Below, piece after piece: positions 37,680-48,436 of a DNA stretch of 56,940 nt. The number at the start of each line of letters is the position of its first letter. Within the stretch, counting starts at the first letter, position 1. Source of the stretch: Lentimicrobiaceae bacterium (GTDB lineage: Bacteria; Bacteroidota; Bacteroidia; Bacteroidales; F082); NCBI GenBank assembly GCA_015061315.1, contig SUWV01000016.1, positions 1 to 56,940 on the forward strand. The letters run 5' to 3'. The translations under genes and the position numbers were made by a program. The notes below the pieces were generated by a model. That model did no database searches and was not told where the DNA came from. It worked only from the letters and a program-made list of their open reading frames with translations.

Positions 37680-38648
37680 TCACTCCGAAACTGGTCGTAC
37701 CGGCATTCCTACATAACGGCTCATCCAACCTCTGTTACAGAAGTTATTATTATATACGTAGAAGAATGTGGCAAATCCTTGATCGTGTTCATTATTATCT
37801 GGTGTTGATGTCCAGTAAGCAGCTTCAGCATCAGCAAAATCTATATTCGTCTCTGTCATAAAACCACCTGATGGCAAATAAATCTGATTTCCATTAGGTC
37901 CTGTCACGAAACATCCTTGCGTATTGTTATCTATCATCACCCATTCCATAGTACAATTGTTTTTCAACTCCAGAACTTCTGTCTCGGTTGGCATTCTCCA
38001 TGTCGAGCCCCAAGCGAAAGCCGCCACATCATACTCAGCATCACCTGAGAAATCTCCCATAGGGACACCGTATGTAGGACAATTGTCCATGCTATATCTA
38101 TCTTTCGATTTAAGTTCACCCCATGAAAAATACTCACCGACTTCGTATGGTGATGATGCTCCCACATTATACGACGCCCATTTCAAACCACTTGGCAATC
38201 CTAAATCGACATATTCATAACCGTTGATATTTGTTTCTGCATCTTCTTCACCTTCATTTCCTCCGTCATTTCCTTCTTCTAAAGTAACAAAACTTATCTC
38301 TTCGCCATAGCTTTCGCCAACTTCATTGATCGCGAAAGCTCTTACATAAATCGTTTCTCCAGGATACAAATCTGTCAGTTCGCATTGGAACTCACCCACA
38401 CCAGAACCTGCATATATAATTCCCATATAACAATCGTGATCTGGTTCACTGAACGAAGCACAGGCATATTCTACACCTCTTTTTGTCACTTCCGCGCCGC
38501 CGTCATTTTCCACTATGGCATTCACCGTAGCCGAAGTTGAAGTAACATCAACGACAGATGCAGTCTTGACCGTTGGCTTTTCTGCATCTTTACCGCATGA
38601 AAACAATAAGGCTGCGACCGACATTAACAGAATAAAATACTTTTTCAT
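37680..38648 (-). CDS. FISUMP-domain lipoprotein
   Basis: 322 residues from the ATG at 38648 (MKKYFILLMSVAALLFSCGKD, lipobox FSC, Cys18). The longer frame from 38669 adds seven residues before the signal and is less likely. A fibronectin-III-like domain lies at about 25-130 (SATVNAIVENDGGAEVTKRG to GEEISFVTLEEG), then a Gly/Glu-rich linker, then one FISUMP domain (about 145-322: YVDLGLPSGLKWASYNVGAS, FSWGELKSKDRY, WGSTWRMPTETE, closing GMPVRPVSE). It is a lipid-anchored paralog of the triple-FISUMP protein at 2878-5103. Function unknown; probably a surface binding protein. Confidence 0.87.
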   Translation of the reverse strand: MKKYFILLMSVAALLFSCGKDAEKPTVKTASVVDVTSTSATVNAIVENDGGAEVTKRGVEYACASFSEPDHDCYMGIIYAGSGVGEFQCELTDLYPGETIYVRAFAINEVGESYGEEISFVTLEEGNDGGNEGEEDAETNINGYEYVDLGLPSGLKWASYNVGASSPYEVGEYFSWGELKSKDRYSMDNCPTYGVPMGDFSGDAEYDVAAFAWGSTWRMPTETEVLELKNNCTMEWVMIDNNTQGCFVTGPNGNQIYLPSGGFMTETNIDFADAEAAYWTSTPDNNEHDQGFATFFYVYNNNFCNRGWMSRYVGMPVRPVSE

Positions 38649-38929
38649 AAAAAAATGTTTAAAATTCAAGGCTCATTGTTTTTTCAATTATCTAATGGTC
38701 GAACCTTTTTTACCATTTAAATAACTCTGTTATAAGACCATGCAATGTTAAATATTTTTTCAATACAATACAACCTTTTTGTAAAAAAAGATACTATCAC
38801 AAACAATACTTATTTAACAACTATATTACATTGTTAATTTTGATTGCACATTATGAATTATGAATTAAAAAAGGAGCCCTCATTTCAAGAGCTCCCTATC
38901 TTTAGTCATTCGACTTTATACTTTCGTCA

Positions 38930-40030
<1,101 letters not shown>

Positions 40031-40086
40031 CAATTTATTTTTGAAAATTTAAAAGGTAAAAAAAGATTTTTTTAATAAATTCTGTT

Positions 40087-40137
40087 AGACGTGTCAATGT
40101 TTATTTATGTTTCAATGTATCATTGACGCGTCTCTAC
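40087..40137. repeat. dispersed hairpin element, variant copy
   Basis: AGACGTGTCAATG and CATTGACGCGTCT form a 13-position stem with one mismatch around a T-rich loop, ending in CGTCTCTAC. Octamers GGAGACTC, GGCGACTT, GGGGACTC and GGTGACTC follow directly (to ~40171). Confidence 0.8.
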
Positions 40138-40174
40138 TTGGAGACTCGGCGACTTGGGGACTCGGTGACTCATT

Positions 40175-40232
40175 AAGACGCACCAATTACATCTTTTTTA
40201 TTTTTCATCGGTGTAATATGCTACGTCTCTAC
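40175..40232. repeat. dispersed hairpin element
   Basis: 58 bp beginning AAGACGCACCAATTACA and ending TACGTCTCTAC, with inner ATCGGTGTAAT. TGTTGTCTCGTTGACT octamers follow. It is nearly the reverse complement of 48282-48340. The 360-bp gap 39947-40306 holds the gap promoter, two such elements, octamer arrays, heptamers at 40262-40290 and the lepA promoter, but no gene. Confidence 0.82.
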
Positions 40233-40294
40233 TTGTTGTCTCGTTGACTTAAAAAAATAATTGTACATTGTAAATTGTTAATTGTTAATTTTCT

Positions 40295-40302
40295 TATCTT
40301 TG
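40295..40302 (+). promoter_or_regulatory. lepA promoter (-7 element), near-leaderless
   Basis: TATCTTTG ends 4 bases before the lepA ATG at 40307, so transcription should begin at or within a few bases of the start codon. Confidence 0.6.
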
Positions 40303-40306
40303 CGCT

Positions 40307-42094
40307 ATGGATAAGATTAGAAATTTTTGTATCATTGCTCACATAGATCATGGTAAGAGCACATTGGCTGACAGACTTTTAGAGAATACAAAGACATTGT
40401 CGCAGAAAGAATTGGTAAATCAAGTCTTAGACGACATGGATTTGGAGAGAGAACGTGGTATCACTATTAAGAGTCATGCCATTCAGATGAATTATATAAA
40501 AGACGGCGTCAACTATACATTAAACCTCATCGACACTCCCGGTCACGTCGACTTCTCATACGAGGTCTCTCGTTCTATAGCAGCCTGTGAAGGCGCATTG
40601 TTAGTCGTTGATGCAACGCAGGGCATCCAGGCTCAGACCATCTCAAATTTATACATGGCATTAGAACACGACTTGGAGATAATTCCTGTCATCAACAAAA
40701 TAGACATGGACAGTGCCAACCCTGAGATGGTGGAAGACCAAATCGTCGACTTGATAGGATGCGAGCGTTCCGATATTTTAAGATGCAGTGCTCGTAACAA
40801 CATAGGCATCGAAGAAATCCTCGACGCTATAGTAAATAGAATACCTGCTCCTAAGGGCGACCCTAACGCTCCACTGCAGGCTCTCATCTTCGACTCAGTA
40901 TTTAATTCATACAGAGGCATCATAGCCTACTTCCGTATCTTCAACGGAACGATAAAGACCAACGAACTCGTCAAGTTCTTCGCCACTAAGATGGAATATC
41001 ATGCCGACGAAATAGGCGTGCTTCAACTGAAACAAGTTCCTAAAGATGAGCTATCAGCTGGCAACGTAGGTTATATCATCTCTGGCATCAAGACTTCTTC
41101 CGAAGTCAAAGTCGGTGATACCATCACTCATGTAGATACTCCTTGCGACAGACCTATCGAAGGTTTTGAAAACGTGAAGCCTATGGTCTTTGCCGGCGTC
41201 TATCCAGTAAGTGCCGACGATTACGAAGAGTTGAGAGCATCATTGGAAAAACTACAGCTCAACGACGCATCATTAGTGTGGGAGCCTGAGTCATCGGCAG
41301 CATTGGGATTTGGATTCCGCTGTGGTTTCTTAGGATTATTACACATGGAAATAGTTCAGGAACGTTTAGACAGAGAGTTCAACATGGACGTCATCACCAC
41401 TGTCCCTAACGTGTCTTTCAAAGCATATCTCACTGACGGAGAAGAGTTAGACGTTCACAACCCGAGCGGACTTCCTGAAGTAACGAAATTAGATCACATC
41501 GACGAACCTTTCATCATAGCAGAGATCATCACGAAAAACGAATTCGTCGGTTCTATCATGAAACTCTGCATCGACAAGCGCGGCGTATTGATGAATCAAA
41601 CATATCTCACCACCGACCGCGTCGAGTTGAAATTCCAGATGCCATTGAGTGAAATAGTCTTCGACTTCTATGACAAATTAAAATCAATATCAAAAGGTTA
41701 CGCTTCCTTCGACTATCATATCGCAGGTTATCAGCAAGCCAACTTGGTAAAATTAGATATTATGCTTAACGGAGAAGTCGTCGATGCCTTATCAACATTG
41801 ATACACCGCGACAACGCCTACGCTTTCGGACGTAAGATGTGTGAGAAACTGAAAGAGCTCATTCCTCGTCATCAGTTCGATATCGCGATACAAGCATCTA
41901 TCGGAGCAAAGATTATTGCAAGAGAGACTGTACGTCAGGTTCGTAAGGACGTTACCGCAAAATGTTACGGTGGCGACGTCAGCCGTAAGAGAAAGCTTCT
42001 TGAGAAACAGAAAGCCGGTAAGAAGAGAATGCGTCAGATAGGTAGCGTGGAGGTTCCACAGTCGGCGTTCTTGGCAGTGCTGAAGTTAGATTAA
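40307..42094 (+). CDS. lepA: elongation factor 4 (LepA)
   Basis: 595 residues, full length. It is a ribosome-associated GTPase that back-translocates or remodels ribosomes. G1 is AHIDHGKST (11-19), G3 DTPGHVDF, G4 NKID. The LepA-specific C-terminal domain is present ([32 protein letters not shown] and [27 protein letters not shown]). The ATG is fixed by homology ([16 protein letters not shown]) and lies only 4 bases from the -7 element, so the mRNA may be leaderless. It converges on the beta-mannosidase gene. Confidence 0.98.
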   Translation: MDKIRNFCIIAHIDHGKSTLADRLLENTKTLSQKELVNQVLDDMDLERERGITIKSHAIQMNYIKDGVNYTLNLIDTPGHVDFSYEVSRSIAACEGALLVVDATQGIQAQTISNLYMALEHDLEIIPVINKIDMDSANPEMVEDQIVDLIGCERSDILRCSARNNIGIEEILDAIVNRIPAPKGDPNAPLQALIFDSVFNSYRGIIAYFRIFNGTIKTNELVKFFATKMEYHADEIGVLQLKQVPKDELSAGNVGYIISGIKTSSEVKVGDTITHVDTPCDRPIEGFENVKPMVFAGVYPVSADDYEELRASLEKLQLNDASLVWEPESSAALGFGFRCGFLGLLHMEIVQERLDREFNMDVITTVPNVSFKAYLTDGEELDVHNPSGLPEVTKLDHIDEPFIIAEIITKNEFVGSIMKLCIDKRGVLMNQTYLTTDRVELKFQMPLSEIVFDFYDKLKSISKGYASFDYHIAGYQQANLVKLDIMLNGEVVDALSTLIHRDNAYAFGRKMCEKLKELIPRHQFDIAIQASIGAKIIARETVRQVRKDVTAKCYGGDVSRKRKLLEKQKAGKKRMRQIGSVEVPQSAFLAVLKLD

Positions 42095-42097
42095 TTC

Positions 42098-42185
42098 AAG
42101 GAAAATCTGAGAATATGAAAACCTGAGAATCTGAGAACTTTCAGATTTTCAGGTTTTCAAGTTTTCAGGTTTTCAGGTTTTAACT
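42098..42185. repeat. TTCAGGTT octamers between convergent genes
   Basis: The left half reads GAAAATCTGAGAA-type repeats and the right half TTTTCAGGTTTTCA-type repeats, so the two halves are complementary. The transcript could fold into a long imperfect hairpin that may end both lepA and the GH2 gene. Confidence 0.7.
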
Positions 42186-42198
42186 TTCAATTCAAAAC

Positions 42199-44709
42199 TT
42201 ATCTGTTATACATTTTGAATTTAAATCTAACATCTGATTTCAACTTATCCTCTGGTTCAAAGATAACAGTCTGAGTGACGTTAGGGATTACATCAAAGAA
42301 GTTCTTTGAGAAATCGCCTCTCTCTGAAGCCTCGATACATAAATCTTTCACAAAGACATCAGCAGTAAATTCGATATAATATTTTCCGTCCTTGAAATTT
42401 ATGTTAGGATTTATCTCTGTCTCTATAAGTTCTAAGTCCTTAGGATAAGTAAAGAAATGAATGCGCTCGCTCAAGATTGTATCTTCTTCCATAAAGATAA
42501 TTCTCGCATAACATTCCGATTTCTTTTTATTTAAAGTGTTAATATTAACCTTATTAGGAAGACGATAGCAGCTATTAGCTTTCACATCAGCTTTTTCTGA
42601 AAATGCAAACATCTGATTACCTTCCATATCTTCCACTATGATACGCACTCTACCGTCAATATCACGTTGCAAATCATTGCTTACCCATACGTCATATAAG
42701 TCCTTACCCTTAATATCAAGACCTAATAAAATAGGAGCGTAAATCTCTGAGAGTTTATAGTGCAAGGCTTTTTTATTACCTAAATAATCTATTGATGACC
42801 ATGATATTGAAGTCCATGCATCGTTAAGTTGCCAGTAGAGAGAACCCATGCTACGAGGACGTGATGAACGTTGAGCAGATATTGCTATGTCCATACCAAA
42901 AGCCTGTGACAGCTGGCTTAGATAGACGTAATCTTCAAAGTCTTTAGGCTCGCCGAAATATCTTACCACATGATCCATAATAAGTTTCTCGCCTCTGTTA
43001 TGTTTTTGGTGAGCTTGTATCACCTCATTATTGAAATCAGGATTATCGTCAATCATCTTTAACGTTGCCATTGAAGGATATGACTGATAGCCGAACTCGC
43101 TGTTGAAACGACCCACTTTCTCTCGATACATCTCGTATGGTAATTCTCCCCACCATACGCCCCAATAGTGGACGTCGCCTTCGGTAAGACTTGCTGCCCT
43201 ACCCCATCCGTTCTTAGGAGAACTCGGCCAGTAAGGTCTCGACTTGTCATATTTTGACACCACTTCCGACAACATCTCCTCGAAGAGTTTGTCATAGCCG
43301 TCTTTCATTTCCTTATAATCAGCATCAGACCAGTTCATCGACTTCTGCCAACCCCAGTTATAATAACCCTCACTGACTTCATTATTACCACACCATAAAG
43401 CCAAAGAAGGATGGTTTTTAAGTCTGATAACCTGTTTCTTAGCTTCTTCTCTTACATTATTGATAAACTCATCAGTATAAGGATATGTAGAACCTGCGAA
43501 CATAAAATCCTGCCATACCAAGATACCGAGGCTGTCGCATATTTCAAAGAAATAATCAGGAGGATAGATTCCGCCACCCCAGATACGAAGCATATTCATG
43601 TGAGCATCGCCAACACATTCTTCAAGGAGTTTCTTAGTTTTCTCTCTCGACATCCATGAAGTTATCATCTCCTCAGGAATATAGTTAGCACCTTTCATGT
43701 ATAAAGGTGTGCCGTTGACTTTAAAATAGAACGCCGTTCCTATGCTGTCAGGCTCTTCAACCATCTCTATCGTACGAATACCCATAGTGATATTTCTTTC
43801 CTCGATAATCTTTTCCTTGTCTTTATCAACCATTTTAAGATTGAAAGAATACATATTCTGTTCTCCTAACTCATTAGGATACCACAACTTAGGATTAGAA
43901 ATCTCGAATGGGAAAGAATAGTAGTTGGTTCCTTTCGTGAGATTTATGTTTTGGTCCAATATCTTCTCGTTTTCTTGGAAAAGTTGCAATGATATGTTAT
44001 GTTTCACGTCAGCGTTGATGCAAGCTTCGAAGAACATATCAGCTTTATCGTCATGAATATCTTTGGTTATCACAGAAGCTGAGCATATAGTAGAACGAGT
44101 CCAAGCTTTAAGATAGACAGGCTGCCATATACCCATGTTCATATAACGAGGAGCCCAATCCCAACCGTTCTGATAAGCAGCCTTACGCATAACGGCATAT
44201 TTCTCAGGAAAACGAAGACGATAGGTTTCAATAAGACTATCTCTCTCTTTATCAAAAGGATAAAATTTGATTTTTATGTTATTCTTCTCTTTTATAATAT
44301 CTTTTACGTCGTAAGAATACGTTCTGAACATATTATCGGCATGCAATATCTTCTTTCCATTGAACCACACATCGGCGTAAGTATCAAGACCTTCAAAGAC
44401 TAACTCCACCACATCTTCATCTAAGATATAATCATCAGCGACAAAATCGAGGGTGTAGGTCCATTCATGTTGAGGAATCCAAAGCAGCTGAGGCTCCACA
44501 TTACTCTTATAAGGGTGAGGTATCAAACCATTCTCATACATATCAGCTTGTATCACAGAAGGCACATCGACCTGCATCTTAATATTAAGAGTATCAGTTG
44601 TAACGACCCATGAATCATTCAATTCTTGAATCAAAGGATTAGTTCGCTTCTCCCCACAAGAAACAAACAAGAAGAGACTTAACAGCACTATAAAACAACG
44701 AGTCTTCAT
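42199..44709 (-). CDS. GH2 beta-mannosidase, lipoprotein
   Basis: 836 residues. The signal peptide ends in the lipobox FVSC (Cys18). Glycoside hydrolase family 2 layout: sugar-binding jelly-roll (WTYTLDFVADDYILDEDVVELVFEGLDTYADVWFNGK), Ig-like domain, then a TIM barrel (NMLRIWGGGIYPPDYFFEICDSLGILVWQDFMFA). Acid/base Glu444 lies in WCGNNEVSEG and the likely nucleophile Glu538 in FNSEFGYQSYPS. The sequence matches the beta-mannosidase subgroup of GH2. It should remove terminal beta-linked mannose from oligosaccharides at the cell envelope. No SusC/D genes are nearby, so it is not in a typical polysaccharide-utilisation locus here. Confidence 0.92.
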   Translation of the reverse strand: MKTRCFIVLLSLFLFVSCGEKRTNPLIQELNDSWVVTTDTLNIKMQVDVPSVIQADMYENGLIPHPYKSNVEPQLLWIPQHEWTYTLDFVADDYILDEDVVELVFEGLDTYADVWFNGKKILHADNMFRTYSYDVKDIIKEKNNIKIKFYPFDKERDSLIETYRLRFPEKYAVMRKAAYQNGWDWAPRYMNMGIWQPVYLKAWTRSTICSASVITKDIHDDKADMFFEACINADVKHNISLQLFQENEKILDQNINLTKGTNYYSFPFEISNPKLWYPNELGEQNMYSFNLKMVDKDKEKIIEERNITMGIRTIEMVEEPDSIGTAFYFKVNGTPLYMKGANYIPEEMITSWMSREKTKKLLEECVGDAHMNMLRIWGGGIYPPDYFFEICDSLGILVWQDFMFAGSTYPYTDEFINNVREEAKKQVIRLKNHPSLALWCGNNEVSEGYYNWGWQKSMNWSDADYKEMKDGYDKLFEEMLSEVVSKYDKSRPYWPSSPKNGWGRAASLTEGDVHYWGVWWGELPYEMYREKVGRFNSEFGYQSYPSMATLKMIDDNPDFNNEVIQAHQKHNRGEKLIMDHVVRYFGEPKDFEDYVYLSQLSQAFGMDIAISAQRSSRPRSMGSLYWQLNDAWTSISWSSIDYLGNKKALHYKLSEIYAPILLGLDIKGKDLYDVWVSNDLQRDIDGRVRIIVEDMEGNQMFAFSEKADVKANSCYRLPNKVNINTLNKKKSECYARIIFMEEDTILSERIHFFTYPKDLELIETEINPNINFKDGKYYIEFTADVFVKDLCIEASERGDFSKNFFDVIPNVTQTVIFEPEDKLKSDVRFKFKMYNR

Positions 44710-44811
44710 AATTAAATCACTACTACTTTTAAAATCAATCTATTATATTTTTTTATTTTGGTTATTTTCAATTTGTAAAGTTAATGTAAAAAAATGTAAG
44801 GGAATTCGTTT

Positions 44812-45546
44812 TTAACTATTTTTAACCATTTTTAACATTTCATTAATAATTGAAGGAGAAGAAACCTTCCAGCACATCGCTGCGCCTGTATTATCGACTT
44901 TCTCTGGATATAGTTTTTGTCCGTAATTCTCAACATCGACCGTCAGTGAAGCATGGCAGTTAGAGACACCCGTTTCATTTATTATCGTCATGACATTGTT
45001 GAGATTAACGCCGCCGCCTGCCATAATCTTAATCTTATCGCCAAATTGTTCTTGCATCTTACGAATCATATCGATACCGTCGATAGCTTTAGGTTTACAG
45101 CCAGAAGTCAAGACTTTGTCGAAGCCCAATTCCACCAAAGTTTTTAATGCATCTAAAGGATTATTACAAGCGTCGATAGCTCTGTGGAAAGTAAATTTCA
45201 TTCCTTCGCCGGCTTTCATCATAGCCTTGATTTTTGGTACGTCCAAATCACCGTTTTCATTGAGAGCGCCGATGACGACGCCTTCGTAACCGAGTTCCTT
45301 GATAAGTTTGATGTCTAAACACATCATTTCCAATTCAGCCTCGTTATAGATGTAATTTCCAGAGCGAGGACGGATGAGGACTCTCACCGGAATTTTCATG
45401 TCGGAGGCGACTTTTTTCAACGTTCCGTATGAAGGTGTCACTCCTCCAACTTCCAACGACTCACATAATTCAGCGCAATCAGCTCCGTTATCCTGAGCGT
45501 TAATCACTGACTGATAACCATTTGTACAAATTTCAATTCTTATCAT
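44812..45546 (-). CDS. cutC: CutC family protein
   Basis: 244 residues from MIRIEICTNGYQSVINAQDNGADCAELCESLEVGGVTPSYG (ATG at 45546; the nine residues before it are not family sequence). It is a TIM-barrel CutC protein: VLIRPRSGNYIYNEAEL, TFHRAIDACNNP, VLTSGCKPKAIDG, IMAGGGVNLNNV. Originally linked to copper homeostasis in E. coli, but the true role is uncertain. Minus-strand TAATTTTG at 45581-45588 gives a short leader. Confidence 0.93.
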   Translation of the reverse strand: MIRIEICTNGYQSVINAQDNGADCAELCESLEVGGVTPSYGTLKKVASDMKIPVRVLIRPRSGNYIYNEAELEMMCLDIKLIKELGYEGVVIGALNENGDLDVPKIKAMMKAGEGMKFTFHRAIDACNNPLDALKTLVELGFDKVLTSGCKPKAIDGIDMIRKMQEQFGDKIKIMAGGGVNLNNVMTIINETGVSNCHASLTVDVENYGQKLYPEKVDNTGAAMCWKVSSPSIINEMLKMVKNS

Positions 45547-45580
45547 ATATAAATAGGTGTTACTTATTTTCAAACGGAGG

Positions 45581-45588
45581 CAAAATTA
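45581..45588 (-). promoter_or_regulatory. cutC promoter (-7 element)
   Basis: Minus-strand TAATTTTG, TAnnTTTG class, ~35 bases from ATG 45546. Confidence 0.5.
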
Positions 45589-45621
45589 ACACTATTTATT
45601 CAATTATGACAGAAAAAAATG

Positions 45622-45806
45622 AAGTTATCGGCAATATTTTTTAAGATAACGGAAAAACATTTTTGGCAAACGGGAAATTATAAAAGATAACGGGAATATT
45701 TTGAAATTGAAAACTTGAGAAACTGAAAACCTGAAAATTTCTCAAATTCTCAAATTTTCAGATTTAAAAAAATCTTTCCCCTTTCGTCTTTCGTCTTTAG
45801 CCTTTT
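45622..45806. repeat. mixed repeats upstream of mutS2
   Basis: 45622-45700 has three copies of an AACGGRAA motif (GATAACGGAAAA, GCAAACGGGAAA, GATAACGGGAAT) and an inverted TTATCGG. 45700-45770 has AAACTTGAGA/TTTCTCAAA octamers with complementary halves. 45776-45806 has CTTTCGT heptamers. No gene. Confidence 0.65.
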
Positions 45807-45808
45807 AG

Positions 45809-45816
45809 TATCTTTG
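45809..45816 (+). promoter_or_regulatory. mutS2 promoter (-7 element)
   Basis: TATCTTTG, 20 bases before the GTG start. Confidence 0.6.
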
Positions 45817-45835
45817 CAACTCTAAAATTTAAGAC

Positions 45836-48247
45836 GTGATTTATCCTAAAGATTTTGAAAATAAGATTGGTTTTAAGTCAGTGAAAGACAGACTGACTGA
45901 TTTGTGCATCAGTGAAATGGGAAAAGAATTTGTTGAAAAGATGCGATTTAGTTCCGACATCGAAAGGATAAAGACTCGTCTCTCCCAGATTGAAGATTTC
46001 CTTTCGTTATTACAAAACGGCGTTCCTTTTCCGGTTCGCGACTATAACGACTTACGCGAAGAATTTCATCATCTGAGAATTGAAGGCACCGTCATCAATA
46101 TAGAAAGTCTATTTGCTTTAAAACCAACACTCTTAGCTTTATCTTACGTCTTAAATTTCTTCAAATCGGAATCCGCCGAGAAGGTAAAATCGCTTAAGGC
46201 TTTATCTGAAGGCATCGAAATTGACCGACATATCTTTACTGAAATAACACGTCTCATCGACGACAAAGGCGAGATACCAGATAATGCATCTGCCGATTTG
46301 TTAGAGATTCGTCGCGAGATACGTCGCAAGCAGAGTTCCATCGACAGAAGAATGCGTAAGATACTCACCGATGCCAAAGCAGCAGGCTGGACTGACAGTA
46401 ACGCCGAACTCACCATTCGCGATGGTCGTCCCGTAATACCGGTAAAAGCCGGCGACAAAAGAGCGTTGCGCGGTTTCATACACGACGAGTCGGCGACAGG
46501 TCAGACTGTATATATAGAACCTGCCGAGATTTTCGACACCAACAACGAAATCAGAGAGTTGGAATATGCTGAACGTCGTGAGATAAATAAAATACTGTTC
46601 GCATTCACGAATCTGCTACGTCCTGAAATACCAGCCCTTCTCAAAGCTTGGAACTCGTTAGGTCTCATAGATTTCATCAGAGCTAAATCATTGTTAAGCA
46701 ACGAATACAAATGCGTCGTTCCAGAAATTCATGACGAACCGATGTTCTTATGGCGACAGGCTCGACATCCGCTTTTGGAACAGAAACTGAAGTCGCAGGA
46801 CAAACATATCACGCCATTAGATTTAAATTTAGATAAAGACAACAGAATACTCGTCATCTCCGGTCCTAACGCCGGCGGTAAGTCAGTATGTCTTAAAACT
46901 ATAGGTCTCGTTCAATATATGCTTCAGTGCGGGCTCGCCGTCCCGATGGAAATAGACTCTAAGTGCGGAGTCTTCCACGATATGTTCATAGACATCGGCG
47001 ACTCCCAATCGCTCGAAAACGATTTAAGTACCTACAGCTCACATCTTTTAAACATGAAAGAGCTGATACGTCAGGCTAACAAACGCACCTTATTCTTAAT
47101 CGATGAGTTCGGAACGGGAACGGAGCCACAACTCGGTGGCGCGATAGCAGAAGCTATTTTGTTAAAAATGAACGAGAAAAAATCGTTCGGAGTCGTAACG
47201 ACGCACTATGCAAATCTTAAACTTCTCGCCGACAAGCACCAAGGCATCGTCAATGGAGCGATGCTGTTCGACACTCGTTATCTGCAGCCTCTTTACGTGA
47301 TGATGACAGGCAAACCCGGAAGTTCGTTCGCATTTGAAATCGCGAAGAAAATAGGCTTCCCGGAAGAGATTCTTAACGAGGCAGCTGAGATTGGTGGCAA
47401 AGAACATCTTAACTTCGATCAACAGCTGCAACAACTTGAGATAGAAAAGAAAGAAGTCCGTAAAAAAGAATACGAATTAAAAGTAGCCGACAATCTTCTT
47501 AATGAAGTCGTTACAAAATATAAAAATCTTCTCAGTGATTTGGAGAAGAAGAAAAACACTCTCTTGAAAGAAGCTAATAAAGAAGCTCAATCTTTAATTG
47601 ACAAAGCAAACGCCAAGATTGAAAGGACGATACGTGAGATTAAAGAAGCTCAGGCTGAGAAAGAACGCACCAAAGAACTACGTCAGGACTTGAAAGGCAT
47701 GAAACAGCAGCTTGAAGAAGACGCCAAGGTCATATCTAAAAATCTTAAGATTGAAGAAAAAGAGAAGAAAGATGAGCAAGACATACAAGTCGGTAATATG
47801 GTTCGTATCAATGAGATGGAAATCGTCGGAGAAGTCATTGCGGTAAGCGACACCGACATTACCATAGAATTTGGTAGCGTAAGACTTAGGACCACAGCCG
47901 ATAAAGTCGTTAAGATAAGTAAGAAAGAAGCAAAGAAATCCGCCAACAACCCGACATATCTCCGTAAGGCAATCATGGAAGACCTCAACGAGAAATCAGC
48001 CAATTTCAACCTCACCTTAGACGTGAGAGGAATGCGCGGCGAGGAAGCCATAGAAGCCGTAGCTAAATACATCGACGACGCTTCATTGTTATGCATCAAG
48101 AATGTCAGCATCTTACACGGTAAAGGCAACGGAATCTTACGACAGATGATACGTCAATATCTCAGCAAGCAATCGTGCGTGCGACAGATGCAAGACGCAA
48201 GTTTGGAGACAGGCGGACACGGCATCACAAGAGTGGAACTGAAGTGA
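45836..48247 (+). CDS. mutS2: endonuclease MutS2
   Basis: 803 residues with a GTG start chosen because it follows the promoter by ~15 bases and begins the family N-terminus (IYPKDFENKIGFKSVKDRL). It has the MutS-like core and ATPase (Walker A SGPNAGGKSVCLK near 340-352; DEFGTGTEP), then a coiled coil (about 520-640, K/E-rich). A C-terminal Smr nuclease domain spans about 720-803 (LDVRGMRGEEAIEAV, HGKGNGILRQMIRQYL). It lacks the mismatch-recognition domain of MutS. Family members act on recombination intermediates or, as more recently shown, on collided ribosomes. Confidence 0.96.
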   Translation: MIYPKDFENKIGFKSVKDRLTDLCISEMGKEFVEKMRFSSDIERIKTRLSQIEDFLSLLQNGVPFPVRDYNDLREEFHHLRIEGTVINIESLFALKPTLLALSYVLNFFKSESAEKVKSLKALSEGIEIDRHIFTEITRLIDDKGEIPDNASADLLEIRREIRRKQSSIDRRMRKILTDAKAAGWTDSNAELTIRDGRPVIPVKAGDKRALRGFIHDESATGQTVYIEPAEIFDTNNEIRELEYAERREINKILFAFTNLLRPEIPALLKAWNSLGLIDFIRAKSLLSNEYKCVVPEIHDEPMFLWRQARHPLLEQKLKSQDKHITPLDLNLDKDNRILVISGPNAGGKSVCLKTIGLVQYMLQCGLAVPMEIDSKCGVFHDMFIDIGDSQSLENDLSTYSSHLLNMKELIRQANKRTLFLIDEFGTGTEPQLGGAIAEAILLKMNEKKSFGVVTTHYANLKLLADKHQGIVNGAMLFDTRYLQPLYVMMTGKPGSSFAFEIAKKIGFPEEILNEAAEIGGKEHLNFDQQLQQLEIEKKEVRKKEYELKVADNLLNEVVTKYKNLLSDLEKKKNTLLKEANKEAQSLIDKANAKIERTIREIKEAQAEKERTKELRQDLKGMKQQLEEDAKVISKNLKIEEKEKKDEQDIQVGNMVRINEMEIVGEVIAVSDTDITIEFGSVRLRTTADKVVKISKKEAKKSANNPTYLRKAIMEDLNEKSANFNLTLDVRGMRGEEAIEAVAKYIDDASLLCIKNVSILHGKGNGILRQMIRQYLSKQSCVRQMQDASLETGGHGITRVELK

Positions 48248-48281
48248 ATTGAAAGTTGAAATTTGAAATTTGAAAATTATG

Positions 48282-48340
48282 GTAGAGACGTGACACATTA
48301 CACCATTGAAAAATAAACACGGTGTAATTGGTGCGTCTTA
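48282..48340. repeat. dispersed hairpin element, inverted copy
   Basis: GTAGAGACGTG, then ATTACACC, loop, GGTGTAAT, TGGTGCGTCTTA. The inner stem is a perfect 8 bp and the outer AGACG/CGTCT stem also pairs. It is the opposite orientation of 40175-40232. It lies after mutS2 and heptamers of the GAAATTT type (48250-48275). Confidence 0.85.
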
Positions 48341-48436
48341 CAAATTAAAATTGAAAATACAATAATGTAATTAACGCTTCGTTAAATGCTTGTTAAAGTT
48401 ATTATTTTAGTTTATTAATTTTCTAATCAAAATGAA

